A stretch of DNA of 64,000 bases from Psychrobium sp. MM17-31 (GTDB taxonomy: Bacteria > Pseudomonadota > Gammaproteobacteria > Enterobacterales > Psychrobiaceae): positions 496,001 to 560,000 of the forward strand of contig NZ_JAKRGA010000001.1 in the NCBI RefSeq assembly GCF_022347785.1, written 5' to 3'. The notes beneath the pieces were generated by a model. The model saw only the letters and a list, made by a program, of their open reading frames with translations. It was not told the DNA's origin and searched no databases. The translations under genes were made by a program, and so were the position numbers. This document shows, in pieces, positions 32,604 through 40,323 of the stretch (the first letter of the stretch is position 1; every line of letters starts with the position of its first letter).

Positions 32604-34013
32604 TTAACCTTCCAAACGAGCACGACAAAACTCAACAGCTTTGGCAATGCGCGCAACACTGCGCTCTTTACCTACAAGTTGTAGTGTCACATCTAAAGAT
32701 GGTGACTGCCCTGCCCCTGTTACGGCAACGCGAAGTGGCATCCCCACTTTACCCATACCAATTTCTAACTCTTTAGCCGTTTCATCAATTGCATTGTGTA
32801 AGTTTTCTAATGACCACTCTTCTAACGCAGCGAGTTTCTCACCAACTAATTGCAATGGCTCAAGCGCTACACCACGTAAATGCTTCTTCGCTGCTGCTGC
32901 ATCGAACTCTTCAAAGTCTTCATAACAGTAACGCGACTGCGCTGCTAATTCTTTAAGGGTATTAACACGCTCGCCTAATGCCGAAACAATGGCTTCTAAC
33001 GATGGACCATTCGACGTATCAATGTTTTGATCATCCATGTGCCAGCTTAAGTATTTAGCAACATGTGATGGCTCACTAGTTTTAATGTAGTGATTGTTTA
33101 ACCACAATAACTTGTCAGTGTTAAAACCAGACGCTGCTTTATTAATAGCATCTAGTGAAAATAGCTCTTTCATTTCATCAACACTAAATACTTCTTGCTC
33201 ACCGTGAGACCAACCTAAACGCACTAAGTAATTAAGTAGTGCTTCTGGCAGATAACCATCATCGCGATATTGCATAACACCTACAGCGCCGTGACGCTTA
33301 GATAGCTTCTTGCCATCGTCACCTAAGATCATAGATACGTGAGCGTATTCAGGAATCGGCGCGCCTAATGCTTTTAAGATATTAATTTGACGCGGTGTGT
33401 TATTGATATGGTCTTCACCACGCACAACATGAGTGATGCCCATATCCCAGTCATCAACAACTACACAGAAGTTATAAGTTGGGCTGCCGTCAGTACGTTG
33501 AATGATAAGATCGTCAAGCTCACTGTTAGCAATAGTAATGTTGTCACGCACGTGATCGTCAAATGATACTTCACCCTCCAATGGGTTTTTAAAGCGAATT
33601 ACGTGAGGAACATCTGTTGGCTGCTCAGCCAAGTTACGACAGTGACCGTCATAACGTGGTTTTTCACCTGCCGCCATTTTCTCTTCGCGCAACTTATCTA
33701 AACGTTCGCTTGAACAGTAACAACGATACGCTTTGTCTTCTTCAATTAACTGAGCAATCAACTCTTTATAACGATCAAAACGCTTAGTTTGGTAGTAAGG
33801 ACCTTCGTTCCATTCTAGACCTAACCATTCCATACCTTCCATAATGGCGTCGATAGCTTCTTGAGTTGAGCGTTCAATATCCGTATCTTCAATACGCAAT
33901 ACAAATTCGCCACCAAGTTTTTGTGCAACAAGCCAAGAATAAAGAGCAGTACGGGCACCACCAACGTGTAAATAACCAGTTGGACTCGGTGCGAAACGTG
34001 TTTTGATTGTCAT
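32604..34013 (-). CDS. gltX: Glutamyl-tRNA synthetase
   Basis: Class I synthetase charging tRNA-Glu; its product also feeds haem synthesis. The 469 residues start [20 protein letters not shown], with the HIGH-type motif as HVGG and the KMSKS-type motif as KLSKRHGA. A zinc-type segment ([20 protein letters not shown]) is present. An upstream TTG two codons earlier is in frame, but the ATG is the usual start. It lies beside six genes for its own substrate, tRNA-Glu, and is divergent from the tRNA-Val cluster, an arrangement close to that of E. coli gltX with alaXW and valUXY. It has its own terminator. Confidence 0.98.
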   Translation of the reverse strand: MTIKTRFAPSPTGYLHVGGARTALYSWLVAQKLGGEFVLRIEDTDIERSTQEAIDAIMEGMEWLGLEWNEGPYYQTKRFDRYKELIAQLIEEDKAYRCYCSSERLDKLREEKMAAGEKPRYDGHCRNLAEQPTDVPHVIRFKNPLEGEVSFDDHVRDNITIANSELDDLIIQRTDGSPTYNFCVVVDDWDMGITHVVRGEDHINNTPRQINILKALGAPIPEYAHVSMILGDDGKKLSKRHGAVGVMQYRDDGYLPEALLNYLVRLGWSHGEQEVFSVDEMKELFSLDAINKAASGFNTDKLLWLNNHYIKTSEPSHVAKYLSWHMDDQNIDTSNGPSLEAIVSALGERVNTLKELAAQSRYCYEDFEEFDAAAAKKHLRGVALEPLQLVGEKLAALEEWSLENLHNAIDETAKELEIGMGKVGMPLRVAVTGAGQSPSLDVTLQLVGKERSVARIAKAVEFCRARLEG

Positions 34014-34262
34014 AATCAACAGTAACCTTAATTAGTGCTATCTATAGCAAGCTATAAATAAAGCAGAAGAAAAATAATTGCGTTGCCATAACTACAATAA
34101 TGATATGGCTGATATGGGGCAGCATTTTAGCAATTTACACCACAACTACAATCAAGTTTGCCTGTGAATGTGAAATATTCGATTGAAATTGTTCCAAAAT
34201 GGAATTATTTTGTTCAACTTGATGCAAAAGTCACCGCTTGGTGGTAATTATCAAAAAAAGCG
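34014..34262. other. Intergenic region between gltX and the tRNA-Val promoter
   Basis: AT-rich, no gene recognised. It should hold the gltX promoter on the minus strand; no convincing box pair was fixed. The tRNA-Val promoter begins at 34263. Confidence 0.45.
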
Positions 34263-34290
34263 TTGACTCTAAATCGAGTCTCTCTATAAT
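34263..34290 (+). promoter_or_regulatory. Sigma70 promoter of the tRNA-Val operon
   Basis: TTGACT at 34263-34268, a 16-base spacer, and a perfect TATAAT at 34285-34290, followed by ACGCTCCCGA, a C-rich discriminator typical of stringently controlled tRNA operons. The first tRNA-Val begins about 70 bases downstream. Confidence 0.87.
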
Positions 34291-34362
34291 ACGCTCCCGA
34301 AACGACGAGACAGCAAATGCTTTTTCATCACCTTCTAATTTATAGAAGTAAAACAAAGACCC

Positions 34363-34438
34363 GGACGATTAGCTCAGTTGGGAGAGCATCGCCCTTACAA
34401 GGCGAGGGTCACTGGTTCGAGCCCAGTATCGTCCACCA
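34363..34438 (+). tRNA. tRNA-Val (TAC), copy 1
   Basis: A 76-base tRNA with encoded CCA, acceptor stem GGACGAT / ATCGTCC, and anticodon loop CTTACAA giving TAC. Confidence 0.97.
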
Positions 34439-34478
34439 TTCTTTTACTAAAGAATCAAAACATTAGTTATCAAGACCC

Positions 34479-34554
34479 GGACGATTAGCTCAGTTGGGAG
34501 AGCATCGCCCTTACAAGGCGAGGGTCACTGGTTCGAGCCCAGTATCGTCCACCA
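34479..34554 (+). tRNA. tRNA-Val (TAC), copy 2
   Basis: Same sequence as copy 1, 116 bases downstream of it start to start. The 40-base spacer is shared almost exactly with the one after copy 3. Confidence 0.97.
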
Positions 34555-34612
34555 TTCTTCTACTAAAGAATTAAAACATTAGTAACTTTGTTTAGTGTAA
34601 AACAAGACCCTT

Positions 34613-34688
34613 GGACGATTAGCTCAGTTGGGAGAGCATCGCCCTTACAAGGCGAGGGTCACTGGTTCGAGCCCAGTATCGTCCACCA
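34613..34688 (+). tRNA. tRNA-Val (TAC), copy 3
   Basis: Same sequence as copy 1, with anticodon TAC and encoded CCA. Confidence 0.97.
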
Positions 34689-34729
34689 TTCTTTTACTAA
34701 AGAATTAAAACATTAGTTATCAAGACCTT

Positions 34730-34768
34730 GTACGATTAGTGCAGGTTAAGAGCGGAGAGCATCGCCCT
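34730..34768 (+). pseudogene. Truncated tRNA-Val 5' half
   Basis: GTACGATTAGTGCAGGTTAA and then GGAGAGCATCGCCCT repeat the acceptor, D-arm and start of the anticodon stem of the neighbouring tRNA-Val genes with small insertions. The copy then breaks off and continues as TTCTAATTTATAGAAG, a repeat of the leader in front of copy 1 (about 34333). It is a recombination scar between two units of the cluster. Confidence 0.8.
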
Positions 34769-34808
34769 CTTCTCACCTTCTAATTTATAGAAGTAAAACA
34801 AAAGACCC

Positions 34809-34884
34809 GGACGATTAGCTCAGTTGGGAGAGCATCGCCCTTACAAGGCGAGGGTCACTGGTTCGAGCCCAGTATCGTCCACCA
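34809..34884 (+). tRNA. tRNA-Val (TAC), copy 4
   Basis: Intact 76-base copy with anticodon TAC and encoded CCA. Its last 30 bases are the first unit of the 140-bp repeat array that follows. Confidence 0.97.
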
Positions 34885-34948
34885 CTTCCCCTTTTCTTAT
34901 TTTTCCAAGATTTAAACTAACTCTGATTCTAGAGTTATATCTCTTTTT

Positions 34949-35024
34949 AAGATTTGCGAGAGAGCATCTTCAACTCTTTACAACCCGAACCGAATCACTG
35001 GTTCGAGCCCAGTATCGTCCACCA
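34949..35024 (+). pseudogene. Decayed tRNA-Val, array unit 1
   Basis: The 3' part (T-arm, acceptor strand, CCA) is identical to tRNA-Val. The 5' part keeps only AGAGCATC and TTACAA islands at about the right distances, so the acceptor stem cannot pair. The 5' limit is approximate. Confidence 0.75.
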
Positions 35025-35088
35025 CTTCCCTTTTTCTTATTTTTCCAAGATTAAAACTCACTCTGATTCTATAGTTATATCTATTTAT

Positions 35089-35164
35089 AAGATTTTCGAA
35101 AGAGCATCTTCAACTCTTTACAACCCGAACCAAATCACTGGTTCGAGCCCAGTATCGTCCACCA
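35089..35164 (+). pseudogene. Decayed tRNA-Val, array unit 2
   Basis: Same structure as unit 1, with an intact 3' third including CCA and a degenerate 5' part. The 5' limit is approximate. Confidence 0.75.
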
Positions 35165-35228
35165 CTTTCCTTTTTCTTATTTTTCCAAGATTAAAACTCA
35201 CTTTGATTCTATAGTTATATCTATTTAT

Positions 35229-35304
35229 ATGATTTGCGAGAGAGCATCTTCCACTCTTTACAACCCGAACCGAATCACTGGTTCGAGCCCAGTATCGTCC
35301 ACCA
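35229..35304 (+). pseudogene. Decayed tRNA-Val, array unit 3
   Basis: Same structure as units 1 and 2, with the 3' third intact through CCA. The next unit lacks even the 3' third. Confidence 0.75.
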
Positions 35305-35660
35305 TTCCCCTTTTTCTTATTTTTCCAAGATTAAAACTCACCTTTACTCTATAGTTATATCTATTTAGAAGATTTGCGAAAGAGCATCTTCAATTCTTTA
35401 CAACCCAAACTGAATCGCCGAGCGGAGCTTCATCTACCACTCGTACTTTTCTCGTCATGTCAAAAATGGCTTGTATCGTCAAATCTTATCAAATGCTCTA
35501 TTTCTAACACCAATGCATCATTTTCCACAGAATAATGCGAAATAACGTTGTTTTTATTGATAATTTCTTAGCGATAATTTGCTCTTTTACCGATGTAGAC
35601 TAACCTTACATAATTGTATAAAAAACACACACGATGAATCGCTGTGTAAGGAAGACTAAT

Positions 35661-36158
35661 ATGTGTTTAACGACACCGCTCGTTAGCAATGCGCTATCAC
35701 TTAACGCAGCACCTAAGCTAATGGAAATGATGAACTTAATGCCAAGCATTGGCCAAGGCGTAGATCATTGTATTAACGATTTAGTGCATGCGTTATGTGA
35801 CTCAGCAAACCAAACAGCGGCCAATAAGCTAATTAATAATGATCTATGTATGTTCTGTGATGAAATATTTTCTATGGTTCGTTCTAGGATGCCGCAAGTG
35901 CTCGAAAAATACAGTGACGACATTGATGATCTTAGTGAGTCAGGAGAATTAGATAGAGCAAATGAGTTAGCAACAAATATCCACTTTCTCTTCCCATCAC
36001 TAGCACCACTAAACAACGAGTTAACCAATCAACAAATATTAGCTTATTGTAATGTAATACGATGCGATAATTTATTAATCGATGAATATCTATCGATTTT
36101 CAAACCACTCTACGACAAAATTGAAGCTAGTAGGACTTATGCTAAAGCTGCAAATTAA
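35661..36158 (+). CDS. Hypothetical protein, 165 residues
   Basis: Not recognised. The ATG at 35661 (MCLTTPLVSNALSLN) has AAGGA 8 bases upstream and is preferred to an ATG nine codons earlier. The product is soluble and mostly helical by composition, has no signal peptide, and contains five or six cysteines including C-M-F-C (NNDLCMFCDEIFSM) and NVIRCDNLL. Acidic runs (KYSDDIDDLSESGELDRANE) occupy the middle. It stands alone between the tRNA-Val array and a minus-strand gene, and codon use looks like that of its neighbours. No function can be offered. Confidence 0.6.
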   Translation: MCLTTPLVSNALSLNAAPKLMEMMNLMPSIGQGVDHCINDLVHALCDSANQTAANKLINNDLCMFCDEIFSMVRSRMPQVLEKYSDDIDDLSESGELDRANELATNIHFLFPSLAPLNNELTNQQILAYCNVIRCDNLLIDEYLSIFKPLYDKIEASRTYAKAAN

Positions 36159-36289
36159 CTCCTATTAATATTAATTCAACTAAAATTTAATATCCTTAAA
36201 ATCCGAAAATTCCCACAAAGAACATAAAATCACTACGATTATTATCCCATCATCAACTAAAACACTATATTGAACTGTCTCTAGTTAAA

Positions 36290-36904
36290 CTACTCTAGGA
36301 AAGGCAAGGTCAAACTAAATGCACCGCGCAAATCGCCGGCATTAAAACCAATGGCTTTGTCTTGCGGATAGAGCAATCTTATTTGCTGCAACAACTGCGG
36401 TTTGATATTTGTTCCATGACAAGTTAAACAGGGTTTCTGCGCTGTCGGAATCGCTTTCATATAGCGTAAGTAACGCTTATTGCCCCGTTCAATTATCGCT
36501 GAAGCTTCTAACGCTTTTGGGTTAACACCTTGCTGTTTTTGCGACTCGAAATGTAAAAGTACCGACTTTTCCCAATCAGACGGCATATTCGCCTGACTGC
36601 GGGGCTTTAGACTGGTGCGACTAACTTGCCATTTACTTTGGTTATTCACCGCTTTAGTTATTGACGGCACCGATACATTGCATGCCTTTAATGCGCCGGC
36701 TGGACCAGAAGATTTTAATGCCGGTTTAAGGGTATTTTGCAGCGCGCTGGCATAAGATTTAGTGAGTGTTCTAGCTTGAGCAATCTGCGTGTTATACCCT
36801 TGAGCGACCTGCTCAACAGACGCCATATCTTGGGCATTAACGCCCATGACTGCCAAGCTACTAGTGGAGAATAACGCCATCAATTGACGAGATACAATAG
36901 CCAT
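36290..36904 (-). CDS. DUF3365 (Tll0287-like) c-type haem protein
   Basis: Exported protein of 204 residues with a signal peptide (LMALFSTSSLAVMGVNAQ). The DUF3365/Tll0287-like region runs to near the end, and a single haem-attachment motif CLTCH lies at 159-163 (KPCLTCHGTN). The segment NAGDLRGAFSLTLP is the usual C-terminal block. The family is a PAS-like haem-binding domain, free or fused to sensor kinases; a role in redox sensing or electron transfer is inferred. It is a single gene with no partner cytochrome next to it. Confidence 0.82.
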   Translation of the reverse strand: MAIVSRQLMALFSTSSLAVMGVNAQDMASVEQVAQGYNTQIAQARTLTKSYASALQNTLKPALKSSGPAGALKACNVSVPSITKAVNNQSKWQVSRTSLKPRSQANMPSDWEKSVLLHFESQKQQGVNPKALEASAIIERGNKRYLRYMKAIPTAQKPCLTCHGTNIKPQLLQQIRLLYPQDKAIGFNAGDLRGAFSLTLPFLE

Positions 36905-36989
36905 TATTATACATACCCAACCTTAAATTAGAAAAAACTAATATAACAATCACTGAGTAAAAGGCAAATAGACTTTAAGCTAAAAAGTT

Positions 36990-37451
36990 TTACTTCTTCT
37001 CGCTCACCCATAGCTTGATGTGACCATTAACCACTTCAACATCATTTGCATCGAAAGCAGTCACTTCCACCAATAAATCCCCCGGCTGCCACGCGTCTTC
37101 AGGGACTTTAGCAACACAACGAATATCGGTGCCAGCTTTAGCAACATAGTTAACGTCCATGCCTTTAGGAAGCCAACGCAAATGCTTGGGAATTGACGCT
37201 TCAGCCATCATGCCCATTGCTAGTTCTAATCCGTTACACACAGCAATGGCGTGAACTGTTTTTATGTGATTATGCACACTGCGCTTTTTCTTAATCACAC
37301 ACTCACAATGATTGGCTTTAAGGGTAATAATTCGCGAATCAATGCTATTAAAATACGGCGCTTTAAAACCGATCATTCGAGAAAATAACCATTGTCCCGC
37401 TGGCCAATTTGAAACACGTTCATAAAGTTTTAGAATTTTGTTTTTATTCAT
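36990..37451 (-). CDS. DUF4442 hotdog-fold protein (thioesterase-like)
   Basis: A 153-residue cytosolic protein with the hotdog-fold signature of the DUF4442 family. A long N-terminal helix is followed by YFNSIDSRIITLKANHCECV, then HNHIKTVHAIAVCNGLELAM, which holds the central helix and an H-N-H motif in the place of the usual active-site loop, and strands to KLWVSEKK. Related proteins act as acyl-CoA or acyl-ACP thioesterases, but the substrate is not known. It lies 85 bases upstream of the DUF3365 gene in the same direction, and no functional link is evident. Confidence 0.75.
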   Translation of the reverse strand: MNKNKILKLYERVSNWPAGQWLFSRMIGFKAPYFNSIDSRIITLKANHCECVIKKKRSVHNHIKTVHAIAVCNGLELAMGMMAEASIPKHLRWLPKGMDVNYVAKAGTDIRCVAKVPEDAWQPGDLLVEVTAFDANDVEVVNGHIKLWVSEKK

Positions 37452-37549
37452 AAGTTTTTATCTATAACCTTTTTATTTTTAAATAGTTTTCATTGCGATT
37501 TTATCACTACAGACTATCATTAGAGCTAAGGTATTTAACAGAGTAAATT

Positions 37550-38746
37550 ATGACAAAGGCAGTCATTCCCAAGGATTGGTGTGAAGAAGCTCACCAACAT
37601 TGGCTTAATGAAGATAAGGGTCAATGCATCAAACTCACCATTGAAGCACTCAATCAGCATGGCGTTGTTAAGCCCAAAGGCTTATACGAACAGATTTCCT
37701 ATTACTTATACCTATCAGATGATTTTAAATCTGCGGCCTTTTTTATCGAACAAGGCTTAACGCATTACCCAGACGACAAGCAAATGGGTAGCAATTTAGT
37801 CAGTATTTATAGTCAGCTAAAGCGCCATCAAGAGGCCATTGAGGTGGCTGAAAAACTACTCCGTAGTGGTGTTGAAGACAGTAACCTGCTAGATGCCTTG
37901 TGCTCGTCCCTCTATCAGTCTAAACACTATCAACGTGCTACTGAAATAGGCACAAAGTCGCTGACTTTAAAAGATAAGCGCTATAGCCAGAACCCGCCCC
38001 AGCTCAAGTTAAACTTAGATATCTGCTACAGCTCAGTAGCTCAAAAAAACAAAGTCATCGCGTATTCGCTGTGGGGCAACAATCCGCGATACATCAATGG
38101 CACACTGCGCAACCTTATCTTAGCGAAAGATATCTATCCTGACTGGCAGGTTTGGCTCTATTTAGATAACTCAGTCGATGAAGCACATATCGAAGCGTTT
38201 AAACAGCTTGGCGCCATTATCCATCGTCAGCCCGAAAATCAGAGTATTAAGCAAAAATTGTGTTGGCGTTTTCTCGTTGCAAGTGATCGCCGCGTTGGCT
38301 ATTTCATGGTGCGCGATGCCGATTCAGTCATTAACCCTCGAGAATTCCAAGCGGTTGAGCATTGGCTAATCTCACAAAAACCTTTTCATATTTTGCGCGA
38401 CTGGTGGTCCCACACAGATTTAATACTCGCAGGAATGTGGGGAGGTATTAGCGGTGTCTTACCGCCCATGGCGCCGATGATCGAGTCATTCCAAAGTGGC
38501 AAAATGATGACGCCACATATTGACCAGTGGTTTTTAGGTCAAGTGTTGTGGCCTACGATTAAAGATCACAGCCTCATTCACGATCGATGTTTTAAGCATG
38601 CGCTCTCAACACCGATGCCAGGGATAAATCCAGGCGATATTCGCCATATTGGTAGCTGTGAATACACCCAAGACAGCGCGAAACAGGAAGCTTATTTAGC
38701 CCCTTGGAAACAAATGCTCTACGCAGGAACTAACACCGAAAAATAA
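37550..38746 (+). CDS. TPR protein with glycosyltransferase-like C-terminal domain
   Basis: A 398-residue cytosolic protein. Residues 1-150 form TPR-like helix pairs (SAAFFIEQGLTHYPDDKQMG, AIEVAEKLLRSGVEDSNLLD). From about 168 an alpha/beta domain begins with KVIAYSLWGNNPRYINGTLR, continues with YPDWQVWLYLDNSVDE, and carries a D-x-D-like RDADS near residue 255. Then come HILRDWWSHTDLILAGMWGG and a His-rich end. That order (start strand, DxD, W-rich acceptor region) resembles GT-A transferases acting on glycans, but no catalytic assignment is proven. It stands alone and is followed by a terminator. It could also be a nucleotide-sugar-binding protein without activity. Confidence 0.6.
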   Translation: MTKAVIPKDWCEEAHQHWLNEDKGQCIKLTIEALNQHGVVKPKGLYEQISYYLYLSDDFKSAAFFIEQGLTHYPDDKQMGSNLVSIYSQLKRHQEAIEVAEKLLRSGVEDSNLLDALCSSLYQSKHYQRATEIGTKSLTLKDKRYSQNPPQLKLNLDICYSSVAQKNKVIAYSLWGNNPRYINGTLRNLILAKDIYPDWQVWLYLDNSVDEAHIEAFKQLGAIIHRQPENQSIKQKLCWRFLVASDRRVGYFMVRDADSVINPREFQAVEHWLISQKPFHILRDWWSHTDLILAGMWGGISGVLPPMAPMIESFQSGKMMTPHIDQWFLGQVLWPTIKDHSLIHDRCFKHALSTPMPGINPGDIRHIGSCEYTQDSAKQEAYLAPWKQMLYAGTNTEK

Positions 38747-38750
38747 TCAA

Positions 38751-38779
38751 AAAAATAGCCAATTAACTTGGCTATTTTT
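38751..38779 (+). terminator. Rho-independent terminator after the TPR/GT-like gene
   Basis: A 12-bp stem AAAAATAGCCAA / TTGGCTATTTTT with a short loop, 5 bases after the stop. It is symmetrical, so it may also end the convergent sod operon. Confidence 0.87.
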
Positions 38780-38810
38780 GTTTATTATTCTCGAACAATT
38801 TGAATTGCCG

Positions 38811-39098
38811 TTAAGTTGGATTAACTATCCAGCGCACTTTTCCGAGTATTTGGGTGGGTTTAATACAGCCCATTTGTTCAACTGACAAACTGGCATGACT
38901 GTCACCTGCCAAATAGAAACCACTAATATTATCACCCCAGATAATACGTTTAACGATGGGGCCATAATAAGGATGCTCTACCTGAACCACATCGTTAACT
39001 TGATACAAAGGAGCAGGTTTTACAAACAAATAAGCACCATGCTTAATCGCCGGCAACATACTGCGTCCTGCTGCTTTTATAATCTGGTACCCGAACAT
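38811..39098 (-). CDS. sodX: NiSOD maturation peptidase (S24/S26 type)
   Basis: A 95-residue serine protease of the signal-peptidase-like S24/S26 fold. The catalytic pair can be read as Ser13 (AAGRSMLPAI) and Lys50 (YGPIVKRII). The small size and the position 6 bases after sodN match the NiSOD maturation protease, which removes the propeptide so that His1 and Cys2 can bind nickel. It lacks a clear membrane helix. It is the last gene of the operon. The family is clear from motifs and the role from adjacency. Confidence 0.85.
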   Translation of the reverse strand: MFGYQIIKAAGRSMLPAIKHGAYLFVKPAPLYQVNDVVQVEHPYYGPIVKRIIWGDNISGFYLAGDSHASLSVEQMGCIKPTQILGKVRWIVNPT

Positions 39099-39104
39099 CG
39101 TAAA

Positions 39105-39605
39105 TTAGTTAAGTTTTGGGTAAACCAGCTCTTGTGCTGGCGGATAAGGTGATACCGCGCGAAATACTTCAACGCCCTTGGTTGCCCAGAAAATCTCAGC
39201 AAAGCGGTTAACCAGCTCCAGTAACTCCAATGTTACCGCTCTATCGATATGCTGCTTGGCCGCTGATGTTTTTAGCATAATAGAATGAACTAGTTGGTGA
39301 ATTTCTGGAAATGCATCTAGCTGAGGCTGCTTAATATAATCCCCCCAAATTACCCGAACCTCTTCTTTAACTTTATGCCCATGCGTTTCTTTTTCGCTGA
39401 CTAAACGCGAAAATTGCGCCTTATCATTAGCAGTCCAATCGGACTTTTGATTGAGCTCTTCAAGAAGGTCAACCATACGGATCATTGTTAAAACCGCTAG
39501 CTGCGCTGAAATTGGATCGTAAATCTTACAGGGAATATCGCAGTGAGCTGATACGCGCTCAAAACCCATTTTTGCATCTAGCTTGTTGAGTAACTTAAAT
39601 AACAT
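39105..39605 (-). CDS. sodN: Nickel-containing superoxide dismutase
   Basis: Converts superoxide to oxygen and hydrogen peroxide with a nickel centre. The 166-residue precursor has a 20-residue leader ending in ERVSA, and the mature protein begins HCDIPCKIYDP. His1, Cys2 and Cys6 of that nickel hook are all present; the usual form is HCDLPCGVYDP, so the variable positions Leu3Ile and Gly7Lys differ. The rest is helical, as in the family's four-helix bundle. The enzyme is a homohexamer in Streptomyces. Upstream genes are only 8 bases and 38 bases apart, and a Fur-like site heads the operon, which suggests use when iron is scarce. Confidence 0.95.
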   Translation of the reverse strand: MLFKLLNKLDAKMGFERVSAHCDIPCKIYDPISAQLAVLTMIRMVDLLEELNQKSDWTANDKAQFSRLVSEKETHGHKVKEEVRVIWGDYIKQPQLDAFPEIHQLVHSIMLKTSAAKQHIDRAVTLELLELVNRFAEIFWATKGVEVFRAVSPYPPAQELVYPKLN

Positions 39606-39613
39606 ATCGCCTC

Positions 39614-39823
39614 CTAGCCGTTGTCTTTATTGCGTTTTTCAAGCTGCTTCTTACGCAATTTGTAGCTGATGACAGCTCCTACAATAAGAACTGGCGCAGC
39701 CCATAATAGATGAATTAATCCTGCACTCGGATGACTGTGATCATGGCCTTCGTGTGCCATGCTAGCGAAAGAGACTAATGTAAATGAAAGTGCGACTAAC
39801 GCATAAAAAGCTCGGTTAAGCAT
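39614..39823 (-). CDS. Small His-rich membrane protein of the sodN operon
   Basis: A 69-residue protein with a signal peptide (ALVALSFTLVSFASMA), a histidine cluster HEGHDHSHP right after the predicted cleavage site, one transmembrane helix (LLWAAPVLIVGAVISYKL) and a basic tail (RKKQLEKRNKDNG). The histidine cluster suggests binding of nickel or another metal on the periplasmic side. The gene lies 8 bases before sodN, so a part in nickel supply or NiSOD function is likely but unproven. No named family was recognised. Confidence 0.75.
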   Translation of the reverse strand: MLNRAFYALVALSFTLVSFASMAHEGHDHSHPSAGLIHLLWAAPVLIVGAVISYKLRKKQLEKRNKDNG

Positions 39824-39861
39824 GAAGTTCCCCTAATAATAATTGAGCATAATTAATTAAG

Positions 39862-40290
39862 TTAATGAAATTGATGAGCAGGCGTCGATAGCCATTCTTT
39901 ATTGAGATTAAGTGTGTTAATACAACCATCGCACATTGGATTGCGCTGCCCGTATTCCAATAATGGCTGCAACGTAATTTTAGCTGTCAACATCAATTGC
40001 TGATGGAAGCGCTGAGAGCATGCGCCTTGTTGAATCAGCTCCAACACTCGTCGGTGCGGAATCGTTAAATAACGCAACGCTTCGCACTCAAGTCCCTGCT
40101 TTTCAAATAACGACGATAGATTGTGCTGGCCAGCAATCCACGCTTGCAGCAACTCAATATTCTCTGCGTCGTCATTCCATAAGTCTTCGATGATATCTAC
40201 CGCTTGATAATAAGATTGTTCAGCATCGAGCCACGATTGCTCGTGAAAACTATCGTTTCCTAGCGCCATCATCATTTTCCACTGATCCAT
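39862..40290 (-). CDS. Hypothetical TPR-like protein, first gene of the sodN operon
   Basis: A 142-residue cytosolic protein, largely helical, with a TPR-like first pair (GNDSFHEQSWLDAEQSYYQA). The C-terminal part contains C-D-G-C (NPMCDGCINTLNL) and ends in a histidine-bearing tail (PAHQFH), which may bind metal. It resembles small DUF2753-type proteins of Vibrio and relatives only in general shape; that match is not certain. It starts 15 bases downstream of the Fur-like box and begins the operon with sodN and sodX. Confidence 0.65.
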   Translation of the reverse strand: MDQWKMMMALGNDSFHEQSWLDAEQSYYQAVDIIEDLWNDDAENIELLQAWIAGQHNLSSLFEKQGLECEALRYLTIPHRRVLELIQQGACSQRFHQQLMLTAKITLQPLLEYGQRNPMCDGCINTLNLNKEWLSTPAHQFH

Positions 40291-40304
40291 AAAACACCCT
40301 TAAT

Positions 40305-40323
40305 GAAAATAATTATCATTTGT
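40305..40323 (-). promoter_or_regulatory. Fur-box-like operator of the sodN operon
   Basis: On the minus strand ACAAATGATAATTATTTTC matches the 19-base Fur consensus GATAATGATAATCATTATC at 14 positions. A further GATAATTATT-type half site lies next to it (40328-40337 on the plus strand). It sits just upstream of the first gene, where a bound repressor would block transcription. Iron control is inferred; a Zur or nickel regulator is possible. Confidence 0.65.

Larger units (their letters stand above)
34855..35434 (+). repeat. 140-bp tandem array carrying tRNA-Val 3' ends
   Basis: TCACTGGTTCGAGCCCAGTA and the following TCGTCCACCA recur at 34855, 34995, 35135 and 35275, exactly 140 bases apart. 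Each is followed by a T-rich stretch (CTTATTTTTCCAAGATT), an AT-rich spacer, and AGAGCATCTTCAACTCTTTA. A fourth unit decays after about 35410. The array lies downstream of the tRNA-Val promoter with no obvious terminator in between, so it may be part of the same transcript. It occupies most of an otherwise gene-free stretch up to 35660. Confidence 0.93.

Noticed and set aside
34824-35214. Two overlapping open frames (34824-35054 and 34954-35214) across the tRNA-Val repeat array
   Set aside because: They translate the tRNA 3' ends and repeat units, lack ribosome sites, and owe their length to the repeat having no stops in one frame. The E. coli tpr case is a reminder that such frames can be real, but nothing supports it here.
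34855-35434. CRISPR array suggested by the 140-bp periodicity
   Set aside because: Both repeat and spacer parts are conserved between units, and the constant part is a tRNA 3' end.
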